Origin: Pseudomonadota bacterium
Lineage (GTDB): Bacteria; Pseudomonadota; Gammaproteobacteria; CALCKW01
Reading direction: 5' to 3'
DNA: 52,531 nucleotides
Assembly: GCA_039196715.1 (NCBI GenBank)
Contig: JBCCUP010000030.1
Coordinates: forward strand, 1 to 52,531
How positions within the stretch are numbered: the first letter of the stretch is position 1; each line of letters begins with the position of its first letter. A program made the position numbers and the translations under genes. Below, in pieces: positions 33,211 through 41,225 of the stretch. Below the pieces are notes generated by a model. It made no database searches. It was not told where the DNA came from and worked only from the letters and a program-made list of their open reading frames with translations.

Positions 33211-33975
33211 TCATTTGGCAGTGAAGCCGCCGTCGACTGGCAGCACTTGGCCGGTCACATAGGCAGAGGCATCACTGCAGAGAAAGATCAGCGGTCCGAC
33301 CAGGTCGGCGGGTTCGCCGTTTCGGCCGACGCAGGTCTGCGCGGCCAACTTGCCGGCGAGCTCGCCGTCCTCGAACACGGGTGCAGTCAGCGGCGTGCGG
33401 AAAAAGCCGGGCGCTACAGCGTTGGCGTTGATGCCGTCGCCGGACCAGGCTTCCGCCATGGCCCGCGTCAGTTGGGCAAGTCCGCCCTTGGCAGCGCCGT
33501 AGGCGATACCGGCGTGGAAGGCCCGAAAGCTCTGCAACGAGGCAAAGTTGACGATGCGGCCCCAGCGGTTCTGCTTCATGCCGGGCACCAGTGCCTGACT
33601 GAGGTAGAACGGGGCGCTCAGGTTGAGGTCGAGGCTGAGCCGCCATTTGGCTGGCTCGACGTCGTCGGCCGGTTGTCGGGTGTTGATGCCCGCGGCGTTG
33701 ACCAGGATGTCCGGCGCGCCAAAGGGCGCGGCGATGTGCTGCGCCACCGCGCTCAGACTGTCGAGGTCGGCGAGGTCGGCACACACCGTCGCGGCGCGGG
33801 GCCCGGCGGACTCGCGCCAGGCGCTGAGCTCGGCGTGGCGGCGCGCGACGCCGACGACCTGTGCACCGGCGGCAATCAGCGCATCAGCCGCCGCCTGCCC
33901 GAGTCCCGAGCTCGCGCCCGTGACGCAGGCGATGCGCCCGGTCAGGTCGAACAGCTCCGCGGGTGCGCGTTTCAC
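33211..33975 (-). CDS. Short-chain dehydrogenase/reductase (HpsO/HpsP-like role)
   Basis: A 254-aa protein from GTG 33975, overlapping the hpsN stop by four bases (GTGA). Longer upstream frames overlap hpsN and are not used. Classical SDR motifs: CVTGASSGLGQAAADALIAA (cofactor), DILVNAAGIN, the catalytic Ser near FASLQSFRAF, and YGAAKGGLAQLTRA (Tyr-x-x-x-Lys). The C-terminus VTGQVLPVDGGFTAK is typical. In dihydroxypropanesulfonate degradation SDRs HpsO and HpsP interconvert the substrate's enantiomers, so this is a reasonable role here. Confidence 0.85.
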   Translation of the reverse strand: MKRAPAELFDLTGRIACVTGASSGLGQAAADALIAAGAQVVGVARRHAELSAWRESAGPRAATVCADLADLDSLSAVAQHIAAPFGAPDILVNAAGINTRQPADDVEPAKWRLSLDLNLSAPFYLSQALVPGMKQNRWGRIVNFASLQSFRAFHAGIAYGAAKGGLAQLTRAMAEAWSGDGINANAVAPGFFRTPLTAPVFEDGELAGKLAAQTCVGRNGEPADLVGPLIFLCSDASAYVTGQVLPVDGGFTAK

Positions 33976-35273
33976 GGTGCCAACTCGAAGTCGGTGTCCG
34001 GGAAGTACTTGTGCAGCCGCACGTCGGCGGCGCGTGCGTGGCCCTCCATACCCTCGAGGCGCGAAATCCGCGCCGTCGCTTCGGCGACCGGCATGGCCCC
34101 CTCGCGCGTCGCGCGCTGCCAGGTCACGACCTTCATGTACTTGTGCACGGACAACCCACCGGTGTACTTCGCGGCACCGGAGGTCGGCAACACGTGGTTC
34201 GGGCCGGCGGCCTTGTCGCCGTAGGAGACGGTGGTCTCTTCGCCGAGGAACAGCGAGCCGTAGCACTTGAGGCGTTGCAGCCACCAGTCGAGGTCGGCAG
34301 CCTGGACGGTCAGGTGCTCGGGCGCGTAGTCGTCCGACACCGAGGCCATTTCCTCGCGGTCGTCGCAGAGGATCACCTCGGCGTAGTCGCGCCAGGCCGC
34401 TTCGGCGTTGCCGCTGTTGAGTTCGGGCAGGTCGGCGATCAGCTCCGGCACCCGTGCCATGACGGTTTCGGCCAATGTGCGGTCGTCGGTGACCAGCCAG
34501 ACCGGCGAGTTGTAGCCGTGCTCCGCCTGGCTCACGAGGTCGACAGCGACGATCTCGGGGTCGGCGTCGCCGTCCGCGAGAATCAGGCTGTCGGTCGGGC
34601 CGGCAAACATGTCGATGCCGACCTGGCCAAAGAGGATGCGCTTGGCTTCGGCCACATACTGGTTGCCCGGTCCGACCAGGATGTCTGACTTGGGTAGGCC
34701 GAACAGCCCGTAAGTCATCGCCGCCACGCCCTGCACGCCGCCCATGGCAAGCAGGGTGTCGGCGCCGGCGATGTGCGCGGCGTAGATGATCGCGGGTGCG
34801 ATGCCGGTGTCCGGCCGTGGTGGTGAGCACGCGGTGATGTGGTTGACGCCGGCCACCTTGGCGGTGGTCACGGTCATGATCGCCGAGGCGATGTGGCTGT
34901 AGCGGCCGCCGGGCACATAGCACCCGGCTGCGCGGCAGGGAATGCAGCGTTGGCCTGCGGTCACACCCGGCGCCACTTCGGTTTCGAACTCGAGCAGCGA
35001 GTCGCGCTGTGCCTCGGCAAAGCGCGCCACGTTGCCGTGGGCGTACTGGATGTCGCGTTGCAGTTGCGCCGGCACCTGTTCGGTTGCCGCCTTGATCGCC
35101 GCCGCGTCGAGCAGGACATCGCCCTCGTACTTGTCCAGGTCCTTGGCGTACTGCAGCGCCGCGGTATCACCGCCCTCGGCGATGGTGTCCAGCATGGTGC
35201 GCACCTGGGCGTTGACGGTGTTCTGATCCGCTGTGGCGGTGTGGGTCGCTTTCTTCAGGTAGGTGACGGTCAC
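33972..35273 (-). CDS. hpsN: Sulfopropanediol 3-dehydrogenase, HisD family
   Basis: A 433-aa protein from GTG 35273, preceded by GAGAGGA. It is a histidinol dehydrogenase homologue with the zinc and catalytic residues kept: SQAEHGYNSP, DDYAPEHLTVQ, AAGPNHVLPTSGAA and the final EGMEGHARAADVRL. It differs from biosynthetic HisD at GYNSPVWL and KYTGGLSVHKYMK and is not near his genes, which fits HpsN. HpsN oxidises (R)-2,3-dihydroxypropane-1-sulfonate twice with NAD+ to (R)-sulfolactate. It is the first gene of the leftward operon, directly downstream of the LacI-type operators. Confidence 0.85.
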   Translation of the reverse strand: MTVTYLKKATHTATADQNTVNAQVRTMLDTIAEGGDTAALQYAKDLDKYEGDVLLDAAAIKAATEQVPAQLQRDIQYAHGNVARFAEAQRDSLLEFETEVAPGVTAGQRCIPCRAAGCYVPGGRYSHIASAIMTVTTAKVAGVNHITACSPPRPDTGIAPAIIYAAHIAGADTLLAMGGVQGVAAMTYGLFGLPKSDILVGPGNQYVAEAKRILFGQVGIDMFAGPTDSLILADGDADPEIVAVDLVSQAEHGYNSPVWLVTDDRTLAETVMARVPELIADLPELNSGNAEAAWRDYAEVILCDDREEMASVSDDYAPEHLTVQAADLDWWLQRLKCYGSLFLGEETTVSYGDKAAGPNHVLPTSGAAKYTGGLSVHKYMKVVTWQRATREGAMPVAEATARISRLEGMEGHARAADVRLHKYFPDTDFELAP

Positions 35274-35323
35274 AAGCGAATCCTCTCGGTGTGCTCGCAA
35301 AGGTGTGCGTTCGATGCCGACAG

Positions 35324-35360
35324 TGTAAGCGCTTGCATTCTTGCGATGCAAGCGCTTACA
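35324..35360. promoter_or_regulatory. Paired LacI-family operators
   Basis: TGTAAGCGCTTGCA (35324-35337) and TGCAAGCGCTTACA (35347-35360) are two copies of a LacI-family operator (TGnAAnCGnTTnCA). They are exact reverse complements of each other, so the 37-base block is one large inverted repeat with a 9-base spacer. They lie 50 bases from the hpsN start and 32 bases from the lacI-type start, placed to control both directions. A dimer at each half or a tetramer across both is possible. Confidence 0.85.
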
Positions 35361-35392
35361 TATAGGCCCCCCTCGGTGGCAGACGGTGACCC

Positions 35393-36415
35393 ATGGCGGA
35401 CTCGACTCTCCCCACGCTCGAAGACGTTGCACGGCTTGCCGCGGTGTCGACCGCGACGGTCAGCCGGTGTCTCAACGCGCCCGAACGCGTCGCCGAGCGC
35501 ACCCGGGAACGGATCGAAAGTGCGATCGAGACCCTGGGTTACACGCCCAACTTCGGTGCGCGCGCGCTGGTGATGCGGCGCACCGGCATCGTCGGCGCGG
35601 TGATACCGACCCTGTCCAGCGCGATCTTTTCGCAGGCGATCCAGGCGTTTCAGCAGGAACTCGACCGGCTCGGGTTCACCCTGATTCTCGCGAGTTCGGA
35701 CAGCGATCGGGACACCGAGGCGCGGCAGATCCGGGCCCTGATCGCACGCGGCGTCGACGGGTTGTTTCTGGTCGGTGCCGAACGCGATGAATCGGTGTAC
35801 CACTTCATGCGGCAACGTCAGACGCCCTATGTGATCGGCTGGACCACCGAGGTGTCGCCTGGCCAGTGCTGTGTGGGCTTCGACAACGCAGCCGCAATGG
35901 CGCGCCTCACCGAGCGCGCGCTCGCGCTCGGCCACCGGCGTTTCGGGGTGATTTCCGCGCCGCTCGTCCACAACGACCGGGCGCGCGCCCGCGTCGCCGG
36001 GGTGCGCGACACACTCGCGCGCCACGGGCTGCCTGAAACGGCGTTGCAGGTGGCCGAGGTGCCCTACGAGATCGACGCCGCCGGTCAGGCCTTCGACCGG
36101 CTGTTGGCTGCGTCGCCACAGCCGAGCATCGTCATGTGCGGCAATGACGTTCAGGCCGCGGGCGCTTTGCGGCGGGCGCAGGCGCGCGGGCTCTCGGTGC
36201 CGGGTGACCTTTCGATCACCGGCTTTGACAACCTCGAGCACGCCGAGCTGGTTGAGCCAGGCATCACAACGGTTGCAGTACCGCACGTGGAAATGGGCAA
36301 ACGCGCCGCCTCGGCACTCGCCGCCCAGGTCGCCGGCGGGCACGTCGACAACCGGACACGCCTGCCCACCGACATCGTCGACCGCGCATCGCTCGGGCCC
36401 GCGCCCCCACACTGA
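35393..36415 (+). CDS. LacI-family transcriptional regulator
   Basis: A 340-aa protein, full family length. The helix-turn-helix is TLEDVARLAAVSTATVSRCL with the hinge helix PERVAERTRERIESAIETLG. The effector domain has the periplasmic-binding fold (GIVGAVIPTLSSAIFSQAI, LTLILASSDSDRDTEARQI-like strand, GVDGLFLVGAE, ALGHRRFGVISAP, RGLSVPGDLSITGFDN). It should bind the operator pair next to its own start and control both the leftward hpsN operon and its own rightward transcript. The effector is probably a pathway intermediate. Confidence 0.93.
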   Translation: MADSTLPTLEDVARLAAVSTATVSRCLNAPERVAERTRERIESAIETLGYTPNFGARALVMRRTGIVGAVIPTLSSAIFSQAIQAFQQELDRLGFTLILASSDSDRDTEARQIRALIARGVDGLFLVGAERDESVYHFMRQRQTPYVIGWTTEVSPGQCCVGFDNAAAMARLTERALALGHRRFGVISAPLVHNDRARARVAGVRDTLARHGLPETALQVAEVPYEIDAAGQAFDRLLAASPQPSIVMCGNDVQAAGALRRAQARGLSVPGDLSITGFDNLEHAELVEPGITTVAVPHVEMGKRAASALAAQVAGGHVDNRTRLPTDIVDRASLGPAPPH

Positions 36416-36498
36416 GCCGCCCGGCGCCGCAGGCGTCGTGGCACACTGTCGTGCAGTGCGCCACCGATCCGGGGCGGACAACACGACGGAGACGGCCG

Positions 36499-37500
36499 GT
36501 GGCGGAGATACCCGGGGACCCCTACGAGCGCGCGATGATGGAAAACCTCTATTGGTGGGGTATTCCGACGCTGTTCCGGTGTGAGCACGCGCCCGCACAG
36601 AAAGACGATATCGCGCTGGTAGGCGTGCCGCATTCGACCGGCAACGGCACGACCGAGCGTGACCAACACCTCGGGCCCCGTGCGCTGCGCAACGTGTCGG
36701 CGGTGCAGCGGCGGGTCCACAGTGTGTTCGAGATCGACCCGTGGTCGGCGGCGCGGGTGGTCGACCTTGGCGACGTGCCGTTTCCGCGCGCCAACGACAA
36801 CGAAGACTGCATCGAGCGCATCACCGCGTTCTACCGCGAGATTGACGCCGTCGGTGCCCGGCCCGTCTCGATCGGCGGCGATCACTCGATCACCGGTGGG
36901 ATTTTGCAGGCTTTCGGTGCGGCTGCAGTGAGCGGTGGACAACCCGTGAGCCTCTTGCACCTCGACGCCCACACGGACGTCTTCACCAAAGTCGACCACT
37001 TTCTCGGCGCGCGCAAATCGGCTGCGCACTGGGGCGCTTACCTCGCCGATCAGGGCCGCGTCGACCCCAGCCGATCGATGCAGATCGGGTTGCGCGGTCA
37101 CCCGCGCAGCCAGGACTGGCTTCAGCCGTCGTACGACTACGGATACAACATTGTCACCATGCGGGAGTTCCGCGAGCGCGGCCTGGCCGAGGTCGTCAGC
37201 CAGGCGCGCGAGGTGCTCGGTGACCGCCCGGTCTACATCACCTTCGACCTCGATTGCCTTGACCCGACGATTGCGCCTGCCGTGGCGAACCTCGAGACGG
37301 CCGAGAAAGGCTTTGACATCGACGAGGCCATGGGGCTCTTGCGGGCAGCACGCGGTCTGAACATCGTCGGTGGCGACGTGGTCTGCATGATGCCGACCAA
37401 GGACAGCCCGAATCAGATCACCGCGCTCACGGCTGGCGCGGTGATGTTCGAGATGATTTCGATGATGGCCGAGAACGCCGCTGCGCGAGGTGCCGCATGA
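36499..37500 (+). CDS. Ureohydrolase (agmatinase/guanidino-acid hydrolase type), first of a pair
   Basis: A 333-aa protein from GTG 36499, with GGAG upstream. The binuclear manganese site is complete: PVSIGGDHSITGG, LLHLDAHTD and ITFDLDCLDPTIAP. The family opening VGVPHSTGNGTTERDQHLGP binds the guanidino group. It hydrolyses a guanidino compound to urea plus an amine. Substrate type (agmatine, guanidinobutyrate, guanidinopropionate or other) is not fixed by these motifs. It is 83 bases after the regulator and overlaps the second ureohydrolase by four bases, so it probably belongs to the LacI regulon. Confidence 0.88.
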   Translation: MAEIPGDPYERAMMENLYWWGIPTLFRCEHAPAQKDDIALVGVPHSTGNGTTERDQHLGPRALRNVSAVQRRVHSVFEIDPWSAARVVDLGDVPFPRANDNEDCIERITAFYREIDAVGARPVSIGGDHSITGGILQAFGAAAVSGGQPVSLLHLDAHTDVFTKVDHFLGARKSAAHWGAYLADQGRVDPSRSMQIGLRGHPRSQDWLQPSYDYGYNIVTMREFRERGLAEVVSQAREVLGDRPVYITFDLDCLDPTIAPAVANLETAEKGFDIDEAMGLLRAARGLNIVGGDVVCMMPTKDSPNQITALTAGAVMFEMISMMAENAAARGAA

Positions 37501-38465
37501 CAATCGATCCCTTCTTCCAGCCGGTGTCGGCGATGGAGCTCGCCCGCTTTGCCGGTGTGCCCACGTTCATGCGTCTGCCCGCGCTGACCCCAGAGCACCC
37601 GCGCTACGGCGATGTCGACATCGGCCTGGTCGGTGTGCCCTGGGACGGCGGCACCACCAACCGCGCCGGCGCGCGCCACGGCCCGCGCCAGCTGCGGGAC
37701 TACTCCACCATGATCCGCGCGATGAACGCCGCGACCGAGGTCGCGCCTTTTCAGCGGGTCAACTGCGCAGACCTCGGTGACGTCCCGCCCAACCCCGTGG
37801 ACATCGAGGACAGCCTCGCCCGTGTCACCGCGCACTTCGGCGCCCTGCGGCGCGCCGGCATCGTGCCGCTGACAGCGGGTGGGGACCACCTCGTGAGCTT
37901 GCCGATCCTGCGTGCGCTCGCGGTCGATGGCCCGCTCGGCCTGATCCAGTTCGACAGCCACACCGACCTCTTTGACAGCTACTTCAACGGCAGCAAGTTC
38001 ACCCACGGCACCCCGTTTCGGCGCGCAATCGAGGAAGGCCTGGTCGACCCCAAGCGCTTTGTTCAGATCGGCATTCGCGGGACGGCCTACAACACCGAGG
38101 ATGTCGATTGGGGGCGCGAGCAGGGCGTTCGGATCATTCGGATCGAGGAGCTTTTCGACCGCGGGATCGCGGATGTGATGGCCGAAGCGCGGGCCATCCT
38201 TGGCTCGGCGCCGTGCTACTGCACCTACGACATCGACTTCGTCGACCCCACCTTTGCGCCCGGCACCGGCACGCCGGAAATCGGCGGGCCAAACAGTTTT
38301 CAGGCACAGCAGGTGATCCGTGAGCTGCGCGGGCTGAACCTGGTGGGCGCAGACCTCGTGGAGGTGTCGCCACCCTTCGACAACGCGGGCGGGACGGCGT
38401 GGCTGGGCGTGTCCCTGATGTTCGAACTGCTCTGTGTGCTGGCCGAGTCCACAACGAACTCTTAG
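37497..38465 (+). CDS. Ureohydrolase, second of a pair
   Basis: A 322-aa protein whose ATG overlaps the preceding stop (ATGA). Metal-site motifs are PLTAGGDHLVSLP, IQFDSHTDLFDSY (Ser where most relatives have Ala) and TYDIDFVDPTFAPGTGTPE. The VGVPWDGGTTNRAGARHGP opening resembles agmatinase and guanidinobutyrase. GTPEIGGPNSFQAQQVIREL is also usual. Its sequence clearly differs from its neighbour, so the two may have different substrates or form a hetero-oligomer. Confidence 0.88.
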   Translation: MTIDPFFQPVSAMELARFAGVPTFMRLPALTPEHPRYGDVDIGLVGVPWDGGTTNRAGARHGPRQLRDYSTMIRAMNAATEVAPFQRVNCADLGDVPPNPVDIEDSLARVTAHFGALRRAGIVPLTAGGDHLVSLPILRALAVDGPLGLIQFDSHTDLFDSYFNGSKFTHGTPFRRAIEEGLVDPKRFVQIGIRGTAYNTEDVDWGREQGVRIIRIEELFDRGIADVMAEARAILGSAPCYCTYDIDFVDPTFAPGTGTPEIGGPNSFQAQQVIRELRGLNLVGADLVEVSPPFDNAGGTAWLGVSLMFELLCVLAESTTNS

Positions 38466-38538
38466 GCGTGTGACTGGCGTCGGAGGTACACTCGCGCCCG
38501 CCGCCACCTCGCCGTTGCCACTGCACCTGGGAGAACCT

Positions 38539-40251
38539 GTGACCCCATCCCTCAACCTCGGCCCCGTCCCCGAGTTGTACGTGTCGGCCGACAGCGCCGA
38601 AAAACTCAAACGCGAAGCGGCAGACTTGCCGAGTTGGGACCTGACGCCGCGTCAGATCTGCGACCTCGACATGCTCATGAATGGGGGTTTCAACCCTCTC
38701 AAAGGCTTCCTGGGTGAGGCGGACTACAACAGCGTGGTCTCGGACATGCGCCTCGGCAATGGCGCGCTCTGGCCCATGCCGATCACGCTCGATGTCTCGG
38801 CCGACTTTGCGGCATCACTGGAGGTGGGGCAGGACATTGCCTTGCGGGATCAGGAAGGGGTCATTCTCGCGATCCTGTCGGTCTCAGACCGCTGGACACC
38901 CGACAAGTCCCACGAGGCAGCCCAGGTGTTCGGTGCTGACGACCTCGCGCACCCTGCGGTCAACTACCTGCACAATACGGCCGGTGAGGTGTACCTCGGC
39001 GGGCCGATCACCGGCATCCAATCGCCGGTGCACTACGACTTTCGCGCGCTGCGCAACACGCCGAACGAGATGCGCGCGTTCTTTCGCAAGCTTGGTTGGC
39101 GGCGAATTGTTGCCTTCCAGACGCGCAACCCCTTGCACCGGGCCCACCAGGAGCTGACGTTCCGCGCCGCGCGCGACGTGCAGGCCAACCTGTTGATTCA
39201 CCCGGTCGTCGGCCTGACCAAACCGGGCGACATCGATCACTTCACCCGGGTGCGGTGCTACGAGGCTGTGCTCGAGCACTACCCGGCGAGCACCACCTCG
39301 CTGAGCCTGTTGAACCTCGCCATGCGCATGGCCGGCCCGCGTGAGGCGGTCTGGCATGGGCTGATCCGACGCAACTTCGGTTGCACGCACTTCATCGTCG
39401 GGCGTGACCACGCGGGACCGGGCAGCAACAGCCAGGGTGAGGACTTCTACGGCCCCTACGACGCGCAAGACCTGTTTCGCGAACACCAGGATGAAATGGG
39501 CATCGAGATGGTCGATTTCAAACACATGGTGTACGTCCAGGAACGCGTCCAGTACGAGCCCGCCGACGAAGTCGAAGACGGCGCCACGGTGTTGAACATC
39601 TCGGGGACAGAGTTGCGTCGGCGGTTGGCCGAGGGCCTCGACATTCCCGAGTGGTTTTCGTTTCCCGAAGTGGTGGCGGAGCTGCGCAAGACCAAGCCGC
39701 CGCGCTCGAAACAAGGGTTCACGGTATTTTTCACCGGGCTTTCCGGGTCCGGCAAATCCACCGTCGCCAATGCGTTGATGGTGAAACTCATGGAACTCGG
39801 CGGCCGACCGGTGACCCTGCTTGACGGCGATGTGGTGCGCAAACACCTCTCCTCGGAACTCGGCTTTTCCAAGGTGCACCGCGACCTCAACATCCGCCGG
39901 ATCGGCTACGTGGCCTCCGAGATCACCAAGAACGGTGGCATCGCCATCTGTGCGCCCATTGCGCCCTACACCGCGACTCGGCGCGCGGTGCGGGAGTCGA
40001 TCGAAGACCACGGTGCTTTCGTCGAAGTCCACGTGGCCACCTCGCTCGAGGAGTGTGAACGGCGTGACCGCAAGGGCCTCTACAAGCTCGCGCGCGAGGG
40101 CAAGATCAAGGAGTTCACCGGCATCTCCGACCCGTACGAGGCACCCGAGAACCCGGAAATGCGGCTCGACACCGAGGGCCAGACGGTCGACTACGTGGCC
40201 CAGCAAGTGATCCTCAAACTCGAATCACTCGGGCTGATTGCGGGCAACTGA
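38539..40251 (+). CDS. sat/cysC: Bifunctional sulfate adenylyltransferase / adenylylsulfate kinase
   Basis: A 570-aa fusion from GTG 38539 (GGGAG upstream). The N-terminal two thirds is single-chain ATP sulfurylase: NGGFNPLKGFLGEADYNSV, FQTRNPLHRAHQELTFRAA, HFIVGRDHAGPG and ILNISGTELRRRL-like block. The C-terminal third is APS kinase with P-loop FTGLSGSGKSTVANAL, LLDGDVVRKHLSSELGFS and ICAPIAPY. Together they make PAPS from sulfate and two ATP. This differs from the CysDN type common in Gammaproteobacteria. It follows the ureohydrolases by 73 bases. Its job beside sulfonate genes is unclear. Confidence 0.95.
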   Translation: MTPSLNLGPVPELYVSADSAEKLKREAADLPSWDLTPRQICDLDMLMNGGFNPLKGFLGEADYNSVVSDMRLGNGALWPMPITLDVSADFAASLEVGQDIALRDQEGVILAILSVSDRWTPDKSHEAAQVFGADDLAHPAVNYLHNTAGEVYLGGPITGIQSPVHYDFRALRNTPNEMRAFFRKLGWRRIVAFQTRNPLHRAHQELTFRAARDVQANLLIHPVVGLTKPGDIDHFTRVRCYEAVLEHYPASTTSLSLLNLAMRMAGPREAVWHGLIRRNFGCTHFIVGRDHAGPGSNSQGEDFYGPYDAQDLFREHQDEMGIEMVDFKHMVYVQERVQYEPADEVEDGATVLNISGTELRRRLAEGLDIPEWFSFPEVVAELRKTKPPRSKQGFTVFFTGLSGSGKSTVANALMVKLMELGGRPVTLLDGDVVRKHLSSELGFSKVHRDLNIRRIGYVASEITKNGGIAICAPIAPYTATRRAVRESIEDHGAFVEVHVATSLEECERRDRKGLYKLAREGKIKEFTGISDPYEAPENPEMRLDTEGQTVDYVAQQVILKLESLGLIAGN

Positions 40252-40275
40252 GGCGCCTGTCACCGGCTGACGACG

Positions 40276-41121
40276 TCAGTCGGGGGGCGTTGAGGGCGGC
40301 GCGTTCAGCGCCGCGTGCAGGTGTTGCCAGCGCGTCGCGGCGGGCTCGCTGACGAGGAAGAAGGTGGGGCGCTCGAACGTGGGCGCGTCCAAGCGGTGCA
40401 GCGTGCCGCGTGCCAAGTGCGGCTCGACCAGGCTGGCGGGCAGGTACGCCGAGCCGCCGTGCGCCAACAGGTGATCCAGTCCCCACACCGTGGAACCCAG
40501 GTGAATCTTCGCGACCGCGGCGTCGGTGTAGGCGGCGGTGTGGTCTCGCGCAAATTGGTCGCCGGCGTCGACGTAGACGTAGCCGGGCTGGTGGGTGACC
40601 GAAGCCGCCGCGTCGGGTGAGACCAGCACCAGGGTTTCGATCGGCAAGGGCAGGCTCTGCTGCGCGGCTGTGGACGACGGTTGAAAGCACAGTGCGCAGT
40701 CGATCACCCCGTTGGTGAGCGCCTGTTCAAGGTCGCTTTGCGTGCCCGGCACCGCCGACAGAACGGTCCGCGGCGAGTGGTGCATCAGGTGGGTGAACAG
40801 CCGTGTGCCAAGGGTCGGCCAGAGATCGGGGTGGCAGCCGATGTTGCAGACGTCGTCCGCGCCGTCGGGCAGCGCGGTTTCCTGTTGCGCTTGCCACCAC
40901 AGGTCCAGCATCGCCTCGGCGTAGCGCTTGAACTTGACCCCCGCGGCCGTGAGCGTGATGCCGCGCTTGTGCCGCAGCAGCAGGGTGGTGCCGAGCGCCT
41001 CCTCCAGCGACTGCAGGCGCGCTGTCACCGTGGATTGGGTGACGTTGAGACGCTCGGAGGCACGCACCAGACTGCCGGTTTCCACGATCGCGAGGAAGGT
41101 CTTGAAGGCCGCGAGTTGCAT
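40276..41121 (-). CDS. LysR-family transcriptional regulator
   Basis: A 281-aa protein. The winged helix-turn-helix is LAAFKTFLAIVETGSLVRAS, then ERLNVTQSTVTARLQSLEEA. The effector domain follows (DVCNIGCHPDLWPTLGTRL, VIDCALCFQPSSTA, HLLAHGGSAYLPASLVEPHL-type block). It is divergent from the flavin reductase operon with a 104-base gap, the usual LysR layout, and converges on the ATP sulfurylase gene. It probably activates the rightward catabolic operon in response to its substrate. Confidence 0.93.
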   Translation of the reverse strand: MQLAAFKTFLAIVETGSLVRASERLNVTQSTVTARLQSLEEALGTTLLLRHKRGITLTAAGVKFKRYAEAMLDLWWQAQQETALPDGADDVCNIGCHPDLWPTLGTRLFTHLMHHSPRTVLSAVPGTQSDLEQALTNGVIDCALCFQPSSTAAQQSLPLPIETLVLVSPDAAASVTHQPGYVYVDAGDQFARDHTAAYTDAAVAKIHLGSTVWGLDHLLAHGGSAYLPASLVEPHLARGTLHRLDAPTFERPTFFLVSEPAATRWQHLHAALNAPPSTPPD

Positions 41122-41130
41122 GGCTCGTAA

Positions 41131-41147
41131 ATTCGATAAAAGCGAAT
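41131..41147. promoter_or_regulatory. Candidate LysR-type binding site
   Basis: ATTCG (41131-41135) and CGAAT (41143-41147) form an inverted repeat over seven bases and contain a T-N11-A core. It lies 10 bases upstream of the LysR start and about 80 bases before the flavin reductase, inside the divergent promoter region. A second ATTCG occurs at about 41161. Position and symmetry fit a LysR recognition site. Confidence 0.55.
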
Positions 41148-41225
41148 TATGTCTGCAGTATTATTCGTTTTTCAAATCGATAGAGAGCTGCCACAGTATC
41201 GGCGTTCCCGTTTCGGAGCCTGGCA

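Noticed and set aside
33976-34923. Long extension of the SDR frame upstream of 33975 (to 34923)
   Set aside because: It runs antiparallel-free through hpsN in another frame, is Arg/Gly-rich as expected of GC-rich shadow frames, and the SDR fold starts cleanly at GTG 33975.
33972-35273. Calling the HisD homologue histidinol dehydrogenase for histidine synthesis
   Set aside because: It is surrounded by sulfonate genes, has no his neighbours, and shows altered sequence near the ligand region, which fits HpsN better.
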